Shown: in pieces, positions 11,310 through 18,560 of the stretch
Layout: the number at the start of each line of letters is the position of its first letter
How positions within the stretch are numbered: position 1 is the stretch's first letter
Origin: Eubacteriales bacterium
GTDB lineage: Bacteria > Bacillota > Clostridia > Oscillospirales > Oscillospiraceae
NCBI GenBank assembly: GCA_030531505.1
Contig: JAUNNH010000005.1
Coordinates: 1-64,000 of the forward strand
Direction: 5' to 3'
Length of the DNA stretch: 64,000 nucleotides
Position numbers and translations under genes: made by a program
Notes under the pieces: generated by a model
What the model was told of the DNA's origin: nothing
The model's input: the letters and a program-made list of their open reading frames with translations, nothing else
Databases searched by the model: none

Positions 11310-11840
11310 TTATGATTTATAGTAGTCGTCCTCCGTCCAGCGGGCCGGGTTGTTTTCGATGTAGTCCCAGATCTCGCGGTAATCTGTTTCTCCGCGGATG
11401 ACATGCTCGTGGAAAGATTTCTGCCACAAACCCGTTCCCGCCTGCTTGGATATCCAGCGCTTCATTTGCCCCACGATCGTGCTGATTGTAGGGGCGGCTA
11501 TCAGCCGCCCGCTTTCATCCCCGTTTATGCTCAGGATCATATGGATGTGATTGGGCATGATAACGTATTTCTCAACCGAGACACCGGGATATATCTGTGG
11601 GATATTGCCGATCCCATGCTGAACCCACTTCCCTGCCGCAGAAAGAACATATGGCAGATCTGTTGCATTTTGCGGGCGGCTGATAGCCGCCCCTACGGCG
11701 GAGTCCACCCTGTTTCGCATATCCCAAAGCAGGTTTCTCCTCCCCTGCGTGCAGATCGTGACGAAATACGCGCCAGGGCTGCTGTAATCAAATTCTTGCA
11801 AGCGGATCGTTTTCCGTTCAGGCAGGTCCAACGCGCACAC
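11310..11840 (-). CDS. REP-associated tyrosine transposase (RAYT, Y1/IS200-like)
   Basis: HUH-type single-strand transposase of 176 residues. The metal-binding motif PNHIHMI is at about residue 95 and the catalytic tyrosine lies in the C-terminal YREIWDYIENNP segment. The N-terminal KTIRLQEFDYSSPGAYFVTICTQ is typical of RAYT proteins. Such proteins are linked to the spread of REP palindromes with GTAG heads. Two such palindromes (11488-11512 and 11672-11696) lie inside the reading frame without breaking it, coding for SGRLIAAPT and VGAAISRP, and a third precedes the gene at 11856-11884. The gene appears intact and may be active. Confidence 0.92.
   Translation of the reverse strand: MCALDLPERKTIRLQEFDYSSPGAYFVTICTQGRRNLLWDMRNRVDSAVGAAISRPQNATDLPYVLSAAGKWVQHGIGNIPQIYPGVSVEKYVIMPNHIHMILSINGDESGRLIAAPTISTIVGQMKRWISKQAGTGLWQKSFHEHVIRGETDYREIWDYIENNPARWTEDDYYKS
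11488..11512 (+). repeat. REP-like palindrome inside the transposase gene (copy 1)
   Basis: A GTAG head followed by GGGCGGCT-ATC-AGCCGCCC, an 8-bp stem with a 3-base loop. It is an exact inverted copy of 11672-11696 over 25 bases. It lies inside the transposase coding sequence, in frame. Confidence 0.88.
11672..11696 (-). repeat. REP-like palindrome inside the transposase gene (copy 2)
   Basis: The same 25-base GTAG-headed hairpin as at 11488-11512 but in the opposite orientation, again within the transposase reading frame. The two copies could themselves pair to form a large stem around the HUH-motif coding region. Confidence 0.88.
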
Positions 11841-11855
11841 CTCCGCATTTTTCCC

Positions 11856-11884
11856 GTAGGGGCCGGCGCCCTCGACGGCCCGCC
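11856..11884 (+). repeat. Variant REP-like unit upstream of the transposase gene
   Basis: GTAGGGGCCGGCGCCCTCGA continues to CGGCCCGCC: the same GTAG head and GGGGC start as the copies inside the gene, with a different imperfect palindrome. It lies 16 bases before the transposase start codon on the other strand, the usual place for a REP next to its RAYT gene. Confidence 0.7.
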
Positions 11885-11960
11885 TCCCCGCCTATATTAT
11901 ATCACGGTATTGACAGATGAAAAGATTGTATTCTGCCGGAAGGTATGCTAAACTGAAATC

Positions 11961-12064
11961 GCCACACAATTCAACATTTTCCAAACAGGGAGTGGTTTTT
12001 ACTTTAGTAAAAACGCATTCTCCATCTTTGCATTCCCTGTTTGGATGTTAAAGAATTGTGTGGC
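11961..12064. repeat. Nested 104-bp palindrome
   Basis: Three nested inverted repeats share one centre: GCCACACAATTC/GAATTGTGTGGC at the ends (11961-11972, 12053-12064), CCAAACAGGGA/TCCCTGTTTGG (11981-11991, 12034-12044) and a hairpin GTTTTTAC-TTTA-GTAAAAAC (11995-12014). No start codon with a ribosome site lies inside. It marks the left border of the AT-rich patch. It may be a small mobile element, a structured RNA, or a large regulatory hairpin ahead of the gene at 12158. The rest of the 11841-12157 gap holds the REP unit and nothing else I can identify. Confidence 0.75.
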
Positions 12065-12157
12065 AGCAAAAGGAGCTCTGCGTTTTTCGTGCGTGGCTTC
12101 TTTTGAGGTCACGCACTTTTTGTTTGCGCACAAAAACAAGAGAAAGAAGGATCCAGT

Positions 12158-12925
12158 ATGAGAGTATGTAAGTATTGCTCGACAGCTTTTGAGGACGAAA
12201 ACAAAACATGTCCTGGGTGCGGTGCAAAAGACTACTACGTTGTTACAGAATCATCAGATAATCAGAAGAATCCATCTGTAAAACGAAAATGGATAATTAC
12301 TATTTTTACTTCTATTGTTAGAGCACCAAAAACAGTAAAGACATTTCTGCTTGCCTGCATTGTAGTTACTTGCCTTTTAGCTGCTGTAAACATTCATCTC
12401 CTGCATTCTTCTCGCCTTTCGGAAAACACTGTACCTGTTGAATCTGTCACGATTGATTTAGGATTCAAGGATATCGGTGAATTAGCAACGCAGGCCGTCT
12501 ACTATACAAATGTGCAAATCACTTCTGATTATAGAAAACTATTTAATACTAACATCAATATCCCTCTTACAAAGAATAAATACATTTATAGTTACGATGG
12601 CCTAATTAAAGCAGGACTCGATTTCGAAAAGATTGAATACGAGATCAATCACGAAACTAAAACCATTGCAATTAAACTGCCGGAACCAATTATCATTAGT
12701 AATGAATTGGATCAAAACAGTTTTGAAATCTATGATGAAACAGAAAACATCTTTAATCCCTTACAGATTACCACTTTGAACGAGGGCCAAAAAGCCGCCA
12801 AAGAAGAGGCGGAGCAGAAAGCAAAAAAGAACGGACTATACGAGAATGCGCTTTCAAATGCGAAGGTACTAATCGATACGGTATGTAATGGTTTTTACCC
12901 TGATTACACCGTAATATATAAATAA
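12158..12925 (+). CDS. Zinc-ribbon membrane protein with DUF4230-like domain
   Basis: A 255-residue protein with three parts. Residues 1-25 form a zinc ribbon (cysteines 4, 7, 18 and 21). One membrane span lies at about 65-88. The remaining C-terminal part, outside the membrane, resembles DUF4230, a domain of unknown role (segments VQITSDYRKLF and LPEPIIISNELD). The tail has a charged helical stretch (QKAAKEEAEQKAKKNG). AAGAAGG precedes the ATG. The base composition is much more AT-rich than the surrounding genes, which suggests transfer from elsewhere. It is followed after 18 bases by a 28-codon gene. Confidence 0.75.
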   Translation: MRVCKYCSTAFEDENKTCPGCGAKDYYVVTESSDNQKNPSVKRKWIITIFTSIVRAPKTVKTFLLACIVVTCLLAAVNIHLLHSSRLSENTVPVESVTIDLGFKDIGELATQAVYYTNVQITSDYRKLFNTNINIPLTKNKYIYSYDGLIKAGLDFEKIEYEINHETKTIAIKLPEPIIISNELDQNSFEIYDETENIFNPLQITTLNEGQKAAKEEAEQKAKKNGLYENALSNAKVLIDTVCNGFYPDYTVIYK

Positions 12926-12943
12926 AAAACAAAAGGAGAAAAC

Positions 12944-13030
12944 ATGAAAATCATTAAAACCATTGTCATGATCATTGTGTTTATTATTATTCTATTTTAC
13001 TTAGGTGTGTTTATTACTGCACATATTTAA
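12944..13030 (+). CDS. Small membrane protein, 28 residues
   Basis: ATG at 12944 follows AAAAGGAGAAAAC, a strong and well-spaced ribosome site. The product starts MKIIKTIVMIIVFIIILFY, continues LGVFITAHI and then stops. It is one hydrophobic helix with two lysines on the inner side. It lies 18 bases after the DUF4230-like gene and shares its AT-rich composition, so the two are probably one transcript. It could be a partner of that protein or a small toxin-like peptide; nothing in the sequence decides this. Confidence 0.6.
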   Translation: MKIIKTIVMIIVFIIILFYLGVFITAHI

Positions 13031-13235
13031 TCATATTTGATTAATATTTCGCCAAAGAGATGCAGCATCTGTCATACTTGAAAGCCGCCTTGCTTCTTTA
13101 GTGAAAACCGCCCGTATTTTCCCCACAGGTGCTTGCTAATAAATCCTTCTCTCGAAAAAATAACAGCCCCTATAGTAGAACGCCGATCGGGTTCGTCCCG
13201 GTCGGCGTTCAATCTATAGAAAAGGGTGAACGTCT

Positions 13236-13694
13236 TTGCAAAAAGAACACTGTGGGCACGAAAGCGCGCAGTTTGCGGAGGAGCTGCTGCGCGTCCGGCC
13301 GGAGGAGCTGGCGGACTTCTTTGAGAGCCACCGGTCGGAATTCATTATCAGTCCGCATCCTTTCGCAGACTACATGCGGAAAAAGCTCAGAGAGAAAGAC
13401 CTCCTCCAACAAAACATCTTTCTCGCCGCCGACCTGCCGGAGCGCTATGGCTACCGGCTGATTGCGGAAGGAAAGCATACGCGGCGGCGCGACACGATCC
13501 TGCGTCTCTGCCTTGCGGCGGAGTTTACACTCGAGGAAACGCAGGAGGCGCTGATTCTCTATGGCATGGCCCCGCTCCACGCGCGTCTCCCCCGCGATGC
13601 CGCACTTCTCGTGGCGTTTCGGAACCGCCTCTTCGACATCCACGAGGTCGATGCGCTCCTGCGCGGGAACGGTCTGCCGTCGCTCCTGCCCTGA
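13236..13694 (+). CDS. Uncharacterised helical protein
   Basis: A 152-residue frame with a TTG start at 13236 preceded by AAGGGTG. The sequence is rich in helices and arginine (RRRDTILRLCLAAEFTLEET) and has no membrane span or signal peptide. The middle part (TLEETQEALILYGMAPLHARLPRDA) looks like a small helix-turn-helix type fold as found in Firmicute proteins of unknown function, but this is an impression rather than a match. A hairpin follows at 13706-13728. I do not recognise the family. Confidence 0.65.
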   Translation: MQKEHCGHESAQFAEELLRVRPEELADFFESHRSEFIISPHPFADYMRKKLREKDLLQQNIFLAADLPERYGYRLIAEGKHTRRRDTILRLCLAAEFTLEETQEALILYGMAPLHARLPRDAALLVAFRNRLFDIHEVDALLRGNGLPSLLP

Positions 13695-13705
13695 CATGTT
13701 TTCGC

Positions 13706-13728
13706 GTTGCCCCCGCTTTGGGGGCAAC
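13706..13728. terminator. Hairpin after the 13236 gene
   Basis: GTTGCCCCC, loop GCTTT, GGGGGCAAC: a perfect 9-bp stem between two genes on the plus strand. It lacks a T-run, so it is a weak terminator or a processing site. Confidence 0.4.
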
Positions 13729-13787
13729 GGAGCGGCACTCCATCGGGTATAATCGAACTCACTTCAAAAAAACAAGGAGGAAAAACC

Positions 13788-14300
13788 ATGAAAAAACTCG
13801 TTTCCGTTATGCTGCTCGCCGCGCTGCTGCTCTCCCTTTTCACCGCCACCGCCTCGGCCGCAGATTCCAATCCGCTCAGCAAATACAGTGACAAAGAGCT
13901 GCGTGAACTCTACGAAGCGGTCCGTGAGGAAATGATCGCCCGCGGCCTCCCGCTCGCGCAGGAGGTCACGCTCCGCGAGGGCAAGTTCATCGTCGGAGAG
14001 GACATTCTCCCGGGGACCTACACGCTCAAATGCCTCTCGACCTCGGGCGACACCTATGGCGACATGTACTCTGCGCTGGGCGGCGTGGCCGATTCCTTGG
14101 GTGAGGATTGGGGCGGTCTGTTCGGCTCGCTCGGCGGCATGATGAGCGATGTCATCAATGCCGAGGTAGAGATCCTCGGGGACTATGGCGCGGTGCTCAA
14201 ATCCTTTGAGCTCAAGGCCGGCGACTCTGTGCGCATCACGCTCTCGGAGGGCACCGCCCTACAGATCACCGACGGCACCTGTGTCCTGATCGCTGACTAG
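13788..14300 (+). CDS. Secreted protein of unknown function
   Basis: A 170-residue protein with a clear signal peptide ending in TATASAADSN, so cleavage after ASA is expected. After a charged helix (KYSDKELRELYEAVREEM) comes a beta-rich part with GKFIVGEDILPGTYTLKC. This pattern of a 'delivered by default, aesthetic GTYTL' strand recurs in small exported Firmicute proteins, but no activity is known. The ATG at 13788 follows AAGGAGG, and TATAAT at 13748-13753 is a probable -10 element. No partner is evident except the next gene, 30 bases downstream. Confidence 0.75.
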   Translation: MKKLVSVMLLAALLLSLFTATASAADSNPLSKYSDKELRELYEAVREEMIARGLPLAQEVTLREGKFIVGEDILPGTYTLKCLSTSGDTYGDMYSALGGVADSLGEDWGGLFGSLGGMMSDVINAEVEILGDYGAVLKSFELKAGDSVRITLSEGTALQITDGTCVLIAD

Positions 14301-14330
14301 CCGAAAGGAACAAGCAAGGGAGATATCGCT

Positions 14331-14762
14331 TTGTCGGACCACATTTGGAAGCCGGTCAAGGTCGAAGACATTGGCTGGGATACCCGGGTCATCTATGAAA
14401 ATGAGCTGGGTGATGAGCACATCCACCTGGCCGATACCGCGGATCTGTACAGCGATGGGCGAAGTCCCCATGTTCTCTGCTGGTCTGGCTGCAGCGGCGA
14501 TTGGCCCGGCTGCCGGAAGGGCTGCGTGTTTATGGGGGCTTGCCTGGAATATGCTGCCGCCGAGCACCGGGAGCTGGAATTCGTCCCGCCTGTCGATCCG
14601 TTCAAGATCATGCTCAACCACACCCGTTACATCGACGAACATAACTGTTACGTTGAGGAGTTTGATACGCCGAAAGGCACTCACTGGGAAATTTGCATCG
14701 ATGTCAGCCAGCAGCTTTTGGATAATCTCAACGAAGAGGCTCGGGCAGAAGGCCTTGAATAA
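14331..14762 (+). CDS. Uncharacterised cytoplasmic protein
   Basis: A 143-residue frame starting at TTG 14331, with AAGGGAG before it. It carries a cysteine-rich stretch (CWSGCSGDWPGCRKGC) that might bind metal, and an acidic C-terminus. No signal peptide or membrane span is visible. It follows the secreted protein gene by 30 bases and ends before a strong terminator. I do not recognise the family. Confidence 0.65.
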   Translation: MSDHIWKPVKVEDIGWDTRVIYENELGDEHIHLADTADLYSDGRSPHVLCWSGCSGDWPGCRKGCVFMGACLEYAAAEHRELEFVPPVDPFKIMLNHTRYIDEHNCYVEEFDTPKGTHWEICIDVSQQLLDNLNEEARAEGLE

Positions 14763-14793
14763 AAAGAACAATCTATCACGTAACCCAATCAAC

Positions 14794-14832
14794 AAAGCCC
14801 CAGCCGGGAGCAGTGCTCCCGGCTGGGGCTTT
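14794..14832. terminator. Bidirectional terminator
   Basis: An 18-bp perfect stem (AAAGCCCCAGCCGGGAGC) around AGT between converging genes. The A-run and T-run at the stem ends let it act in both directions. Confidence 0.92.
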
Positions 14833-14849
14833 CGTGTATATAGCTTCAT

Positions 14850-15917
14850 TTATCGCTTTTTATCCACGAATCGTTTAAAAGACTCGGAAGCTTTTGTAAA
14901 CGCGAAGCTGACCGCGGTAAGCAGCAGAACAAACAGAAGCGCCGCGCCTGTCTCCGACCCGCCGGCCAGGCGGCGCAGCAGCGGACCGCCAAGCTGAATG
15001 ACAGGGATATGCAGGCAAAAGACTGCCAGTGTAAACTGCTTGCCCAGCGCTGCGCTCAGCGCCTTCCCCACGCGGTCGGTCAGCCCTCCCCATAGCGTAT
15101 TCTGTGACAGCGCACAGACCAGAATGACCGGCAGAAACAGCAGATAATAAAAATCATAAGCTGTATGATGCCGAAACAGTGCGCCATAGAGCGTCAGCAC
15201 GGCCGCCAGGATCTCTGCCGCCGAAAGCGCCATGCGATACTTTTTATTCTGAAGTCCCTCCCGACAGCGCTCATAAAACAGCCACACCAGGCAGCCGAGA
15301 CTCAATCCTCCCAGTGCGCGAATCGTCCCGAGCGGGATCAGATAGCGCTGCGGATTGAGAAAGTTCGGAGCATAGATCGCATCCATATTCCCCTGCAGGA
15401 AGAACAGTCCGGCGTAGCACAGCAGCGCGATCACGGGCAGCGCGTGGACGAAGAGCCGTCGGCTGAAGGAAAACAGCAGCGCCAGCGCAAGGCTCGCCAG
15501 CAGCATGGCCGAAATAAACCACAGCGGCGGATTGACATGGAGCTCGAACAGCCCGGACATCTGCAGGCAGAGCATATCCGGGATCGATCGGTACAGTCCG
15601 CCCAGCACGGAGACGATCCCGCCTCCCTGCTCGGGGAAAAGCGTCAGAAGGAGGATAGAGGCCTCATAGAAAAACGCCAGCCCCGTAAAGCGCTCCCAGA
15701 GATAGCGTCCCGGGGAAAAGGACGTCTCCCGTGCCATACGGCGCATCTGAAAGCAGCCTGCCGCCAGAAAAAAGAAATCCACTGCCGGAAGGACGACGCC
15801 CGGGAGCTTAAGACAAAAATGCTCGACCGCAATGACATAGGCAAAGAGATAGCGCAGCACTTCCACGTTCCCCTTCCGCTGCGTCGCCGTTCTCTGCCCG
15901 CTTCTCTCGCCGGCCAT
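14850..15917 (-). CDS. Acyltransferase 3-like membrane protein
   Basis: A 355-residue protein with about ten membrane spans. The N-terminal segment VEVLRYLFAYVIAVEHF and the following PAVDFFFLAAGCFQMRR resemble the opening of membrane acyltransferase 3 proteins, which O-acylate cell-wall or surface glycans. The usual catalytic histidine would be that in VEHF. The first residues are polar and the frame starts at 15917, one base after the rsmE stop, so the two genes form an operon. The substrate is not known. Confidence 0.65.
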   Translation of the reverse strand: MAGERSGQRTATQRKGNVEVLRYLFAYVIAVEHFCLKLPGVVLPAVDFFFLAAGCFQMRRMARETSFSPGRYLWERFTGLAFFYEASILLLTLFPEQGGGIVSVLGGLYRSIPDMLCLQMSGLFELHVNPPLWFISAMLLASLALALLFSFSRRLFVHALPVIALLCYAGLFFLQGNMDAIYAPNFLNPQRYLIPLGTIRALGGLSLGCLVWLFYERCREGLQNKKYRMALSAAEILAAVLTLYGALFRHHTAYDFYYLLFLPVILVCALSQNTLWGGLTDRVGKALSAALGKQFTLAVFCLHIPVIQLGGPLLRRLAGGSETGAALLFVLLLTAVSFAFTKASESFKRFVDKKR

Positions 15918-15918
15918 T

Positions 15919-16650
15919 TTATCCCAGGTTCCCCGTGGCGAACATGGTCGCCGTGAGGGCTACGACCGGGGCGGTCTCACAGCGGAGGATGCGCTCGCCC
16001 ATGGAGCAGACGTGCAGGCCGCAGATGCGCGCGAGCTGCGCCTCGAATTCCTCGAAGCCGCCCTCCGGCCCGGTGACGATCGCGACGCTCTTCACGTCCT
16101 TATGCGCGCCGAGCACCTCGTCGAGCTTCTCGCGCTCGCCGGTCTCGTACATGAAAAGCCCGAGCTCGCGGTGCGCGGCCTCGTTGAGCGCGTCGGCAAA
16201 CTCGCCGCACCAGCCCACCTGCGGGATGATCCCGCGGCCGGACTGCTTGGCCGCCTCCTCGCTGATGCGCTGCCAGCGCTCGAGCTTCTTCTCGGGCAGG
16301 TCGGGCCTCGCGACGCAGCGCTTGGCGTGGAAGAAGAGGATCTCCGCCGCGCCGGCCTCAACGCACTTCTGGATGATGTAATCGGTCTTGTCGCCCTTGG
16401 GCAGGCCGCAGAGCACCGTGACCTTCACGCTCGGCTCCGCCGGGCAGGGCACGACCTCGATCACCTCGGCCTCGACCTCCTCCTTGTCCGCGCGCACGAG
16501 GCGGCACTTATAGTCCGTCCCCTCGCCGTCGCAGATGATGAAGTCCTCGCCGGGCTTCATGCGCAGCACGTGCACATGCTCCGCGTCCCGGCCCTTCATG
16601 ATCGCCATGCCGCCGAGCAGGTTCGTCCCGGCCATAAAGAATCTCGCCAT
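15919..16650 (-). CDS. rsmE: 16S rRNA (uracil1498-N3)-methyltransferase
   Basis: SAM-dependent SPOUT-class methyltransferase that modifies U1498 of 16S rRNA. The protein is 243 residues. The N-terminal PUA-like part has EHVHVLRMKPGE, the SPOUT part has LPKGDKTDYIIQKCVEAGA, and the knot contains VTGPEGGFEEFE and MGERILRCETA. All family landmarks are intact. Transcription comes from the promoter at 16684-16712, and the acyltransferase-like gene follows at once. Confidence 0.96.
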   Translation of the reverse strand: MARFFMAGTNLLGGMAIMKGRDAEHVHVLRMKPGEDFIICDGEGTDYKCRLVRADKEEVEAEVIEVVPCPAEPSVKVTVLCGLPKGDKTDYIIQKCVEAGAAEILFFHAKRCVARPDLPEKKLERWQRISEEAAKQSGRGIIPQVGWCGEFADALNEAAHRELGLFMYETGEREKLDEVLGAHKDVKSVAIVTGPEGGFEEFEAQLARICGLHVCSMGERILRCETAPVVALTATMFATGNLG

Positions 16651-16683
16651 CTCATATCCCGTCCTGTCTGTCGGATTTTCTCC

Positions 16684-16712
16684 ATTATACTGAAATCCTC
16701 ACCGCTTTGCAA
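16684..16712 (-). promoter_or_regulatory. Promoter of rsmE
   Basis: On the minus strand TTGCAA (16712-16707), a 17-base spacer and TATAAT (16689-16684). It lies 34 bases before the rsmE start. Confidence 0.85.
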
Positions 16713-16749
16713 GAGAGCGAATAGAATAGGGCGACAGGAGGTGCACGCC

Positions 16750-16983
16750 ATGAACCCCGAGGAGCAGAACTACGAGCGGCGCCTGCGCAGCTTTGGCCGG
16801 GTCTGGGACCGGCTGGGCCGCCCGCGCCCGATGGGGCCGCCCCCTCCCCCGCCGCCGCGGCCGGGCTTCGGTCCTCCCCCGCCACCGCCGCCCGGCTTTG
16901 GGCCGCCGCCTCCCCCGCCGCCCGGAGCACGTCCCCCGCAGCGGCCGGGGCGCCGTCCCTGCTGCCGGAGACGGCGGCGATAG
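16750..16983 (+). CDS. Small proline-rich protein
   Basis: A 77-residue protein. After a charged head (MNPEEQNYERRLRSFGR) it has three runs of seven prolines separated by RPGFG and GFG, then an arginine-rich end with a cysteine pair (GRRPCCRRRRR). AGGAGGTG precedes the ATG at 16750, which strongly supports translation despite the low complexity. It has no signal peptide or membrane span. It ends just before the terminator at 16997-17024. The basic tail could bind nucleic acid or membrane; function unknown. Confidence 0.7.
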   Translation: MNPEEQNYERRLRSFGRVWDRLGRPRPMGPPPPPPPRPGFGPPPPPPPGFGPPPPPPPGARPPQRPGRRPCCRRRRR

Positions 16984-16996
16984 GCGAAGAAAGCCC

Positions 16997-17024
16997 CCGG
17001 CTCTGTCTTGACGGACAGAGCCGG
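16997..17024 (+). terminator. Terminator after the proline-rich protein gene
   Basis: CCGGCTCTGTC, loop TTGACG, GACAGAGCCGG, then TTTTATTAT. An 11-bp stem with a T-rich tail. Confidence 0.88.
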
Positions 17025-17036
17025 TTTTATTATAAT
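17008..17036 (+). promoter_or_regulatory. Promoter of the AAA+/polysaccharide operon, overlapping the terminator
   Basis: TTGACG (17008-17013), a 17-base spacer and TATAAT (17031-17036). The -35 hexamer is exactly the loop of the preceding terminator, and the -10 lies just after its T-run. The start codon is 49 bases downstream. Confidence 0.78.
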
Positions 17037-17084
17037 AAATTAGTTAAATATACACTCTATTCAGATATACAGGAGATGTTTGCC

Positions 17085-18560
17085 ATGCCTACCACCTGGA
17101 GCCGCGCCCCCGAGGAGTTTCACAAGATCTATGTCGCCAATACCGACGCCTTCTACCGTCTCGGCAGCAACCAGGGCCTCGCCAAGGAGCTGGACGAGTT
17201 CGTGACCAAATGCGCGCTGAGTCTCTGGAGCCGCTGCGGCGGTCTGAACGAGAAGCACGTCGCCATGGCCAACCAGATCTATTCCCGCAATCAGCCCCGC
17301 CCGACCTGGATGCTCTGGAGCCTGACCAGCGCCGTGTGCGAGGAGGACGTGTTCCTGCCCCCGGTGTTTTACTGGAACCTCGCCGAGAGCGACGCCAAGC
17401 GCGGGACCGAGTCCTCACGCACCTTCATCCGCATGCTCACCAATATCCTGCTCTACCTCGCCGCCGTGGATGACGACGTCACCTATGCCGAGGCGGCGTT
17501 CATCACCGAGTGCACGGACCGCCTGACCGCGATCTGCGACACCTCCGGCGTGCGCAAGTCCCGCGACGGGCTCAACCCGCTCGACTACGTGACCAGCGGC
17601 GAGCCCAGCTTTCAGGAGAAGCACCCTCAGGTGCAGACCTCCGGCGGCGAGACGGCGCCGGCGGCGAAGGAGGACGAGCAGCCCAAGCCCGACTTCGACG
17701 CGCTCATGGCGGAGCTTGAGGATCTGGTCGGCCTCACCGAGGTCAAGAAGGACGTCAAGAACCTCATGAACCTCGTCAAGGTCCGCAAGCTCCGGCAGGA
17801 AAACGACCTGCCCGTGCCGCCCATGTCGCTGCACATGGTCTTTCTCGGCAACCCCGGCACCGGCAAGACTACCGTCGCGCGCCTTGTCAGCGGGCTTTAC
17901 GCCGCCATCGGCGTGCTGAGCAAGGGCCAGCTCGTGGAGGTCGATCGCTCCGGCCTGGTCGCGGGCTACGTCGGCCAGACCGCCATCAAGACCCAGGAGG
18001 TCATCAAGAAGGCCCTCGGCGGCGTGCTCTTCATCGACGAGGCCTATTCCCTCTCCTCCGGCGGCGAGAACGATTTCGGCCGCGAGGCCATCGAGACCCT
18101 GCTCAAGGCCATGGAGGACCACCGGGACGATCTGATCGTGATCGTCGCGGGCTACACCGGACCGATGGAGAAGTTCATCAACTCCAACCCCGGCCTGGAG
18201 TCCCGCTTCAACAAATATGTCTTCTTCCCCGACTACGACGGGGAGCAGCTCACGGAGATGTTCCGCAAGCGCTGCGAGAAGAACGGCTATACCCTCAGCG
18301 AGGAGGCGGACGCCGCCGCTGTGAAGCTCTTCACCGAGCTCTACGAGGAGCGCAGCGACAACTTCGGCAACGGCCGTGACGTGCGCAACATCTTCGAGGA
18401 CATGATCGTGCGCCAGTCCAACCGCGTCGCCGCGATGGAAAACCCGAGCAAGGAGGACCTGATGGCCGTCCTGCCCGCGGACCTCGAGGATTCGGAAGAG
18501 GAAGAGGAGGAAGCCGATGCGGCGCAGGACGCGCCTGAAAAAGAGGAGAAAAGCGAATGA
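17085..18560 (+). CDS. AAA+ ATPase of the CbbX/SpoVK type
   Basis: A 491-residue protein. The first 190 residues are helical (a TerB-like or family-specific region). The AAA+ domain spans about residues 205-460 with Walker A GNPGTGKTT near 255, Walker B VLFIDEAYSL near 314 and an arginine finger in GLESRFNKYVFF. CbbX/SpoVK proteins remodel other proteins. The C-terminal tail is very acidic (EEEEEEADAAQDAPEKEEK). An upstream ATG at 17076 touches the AGGAG ribosome site; the ATG at 17085 is spaced properly and is preferred. It overlaps the next glycosyltransferase gene (ATGA), so it is part of a surface-polysaccharide operon. Confidence 0.88.
   Translation: MPTTWSRAPEEFHKIYVANTDAFYRLGSNQGLAKELDEFVTKCALSLWSRCGGLNEKHVAMANQIYSRNQPRPTWMLWSLTSAVCEEDVFLPPVFYWNLAESDAKRGTESSRTFIRMLTNILLYLAAVDDDVTYAEAAFITECTDRLTAICDTSGVRKSRDGLNPLDYVTSGEPSFQEKHPQVQTSGGETAPAAKEDEQPKPDFDALMAELEDLVGLTEVKKDVKNLMNLVKVRKLRQENDLPVPPMSLHMVFLGNPGTGKTTVARLVSGLYAAIGVLSKGQLVEVDRSGLVAGYVGQTAIKTQEVIKKALGGVLFIDEAYSLSSGGENDFGREAIETLLKAMEDHRDDLIVIVAGYTGPMEKFINSNPGLESRFNKYVFFPDYDGEQLTEMFRKRCEKNGYTLSEEADAAAVKLFTELYEERSDNFGNGRDVRNIFEDMIVRQSNRVAAMENPSKEDLMAVLPADLEDSEEEEEEADAAQDAPEKEEKSE

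Noticed and set aside
11310-11840. Complete IS200/IS605 insertion sequence
   Set aside because: The protein is of the RAYT branch, there is no TnpB and no typical IS ends; the flanking units are REP palindromes.
12158-14762. Prophage remnant
   Set aside because: There is no integrase, capsid, portal, lysis or phage regulator gene; only small uncharacterised proteins.
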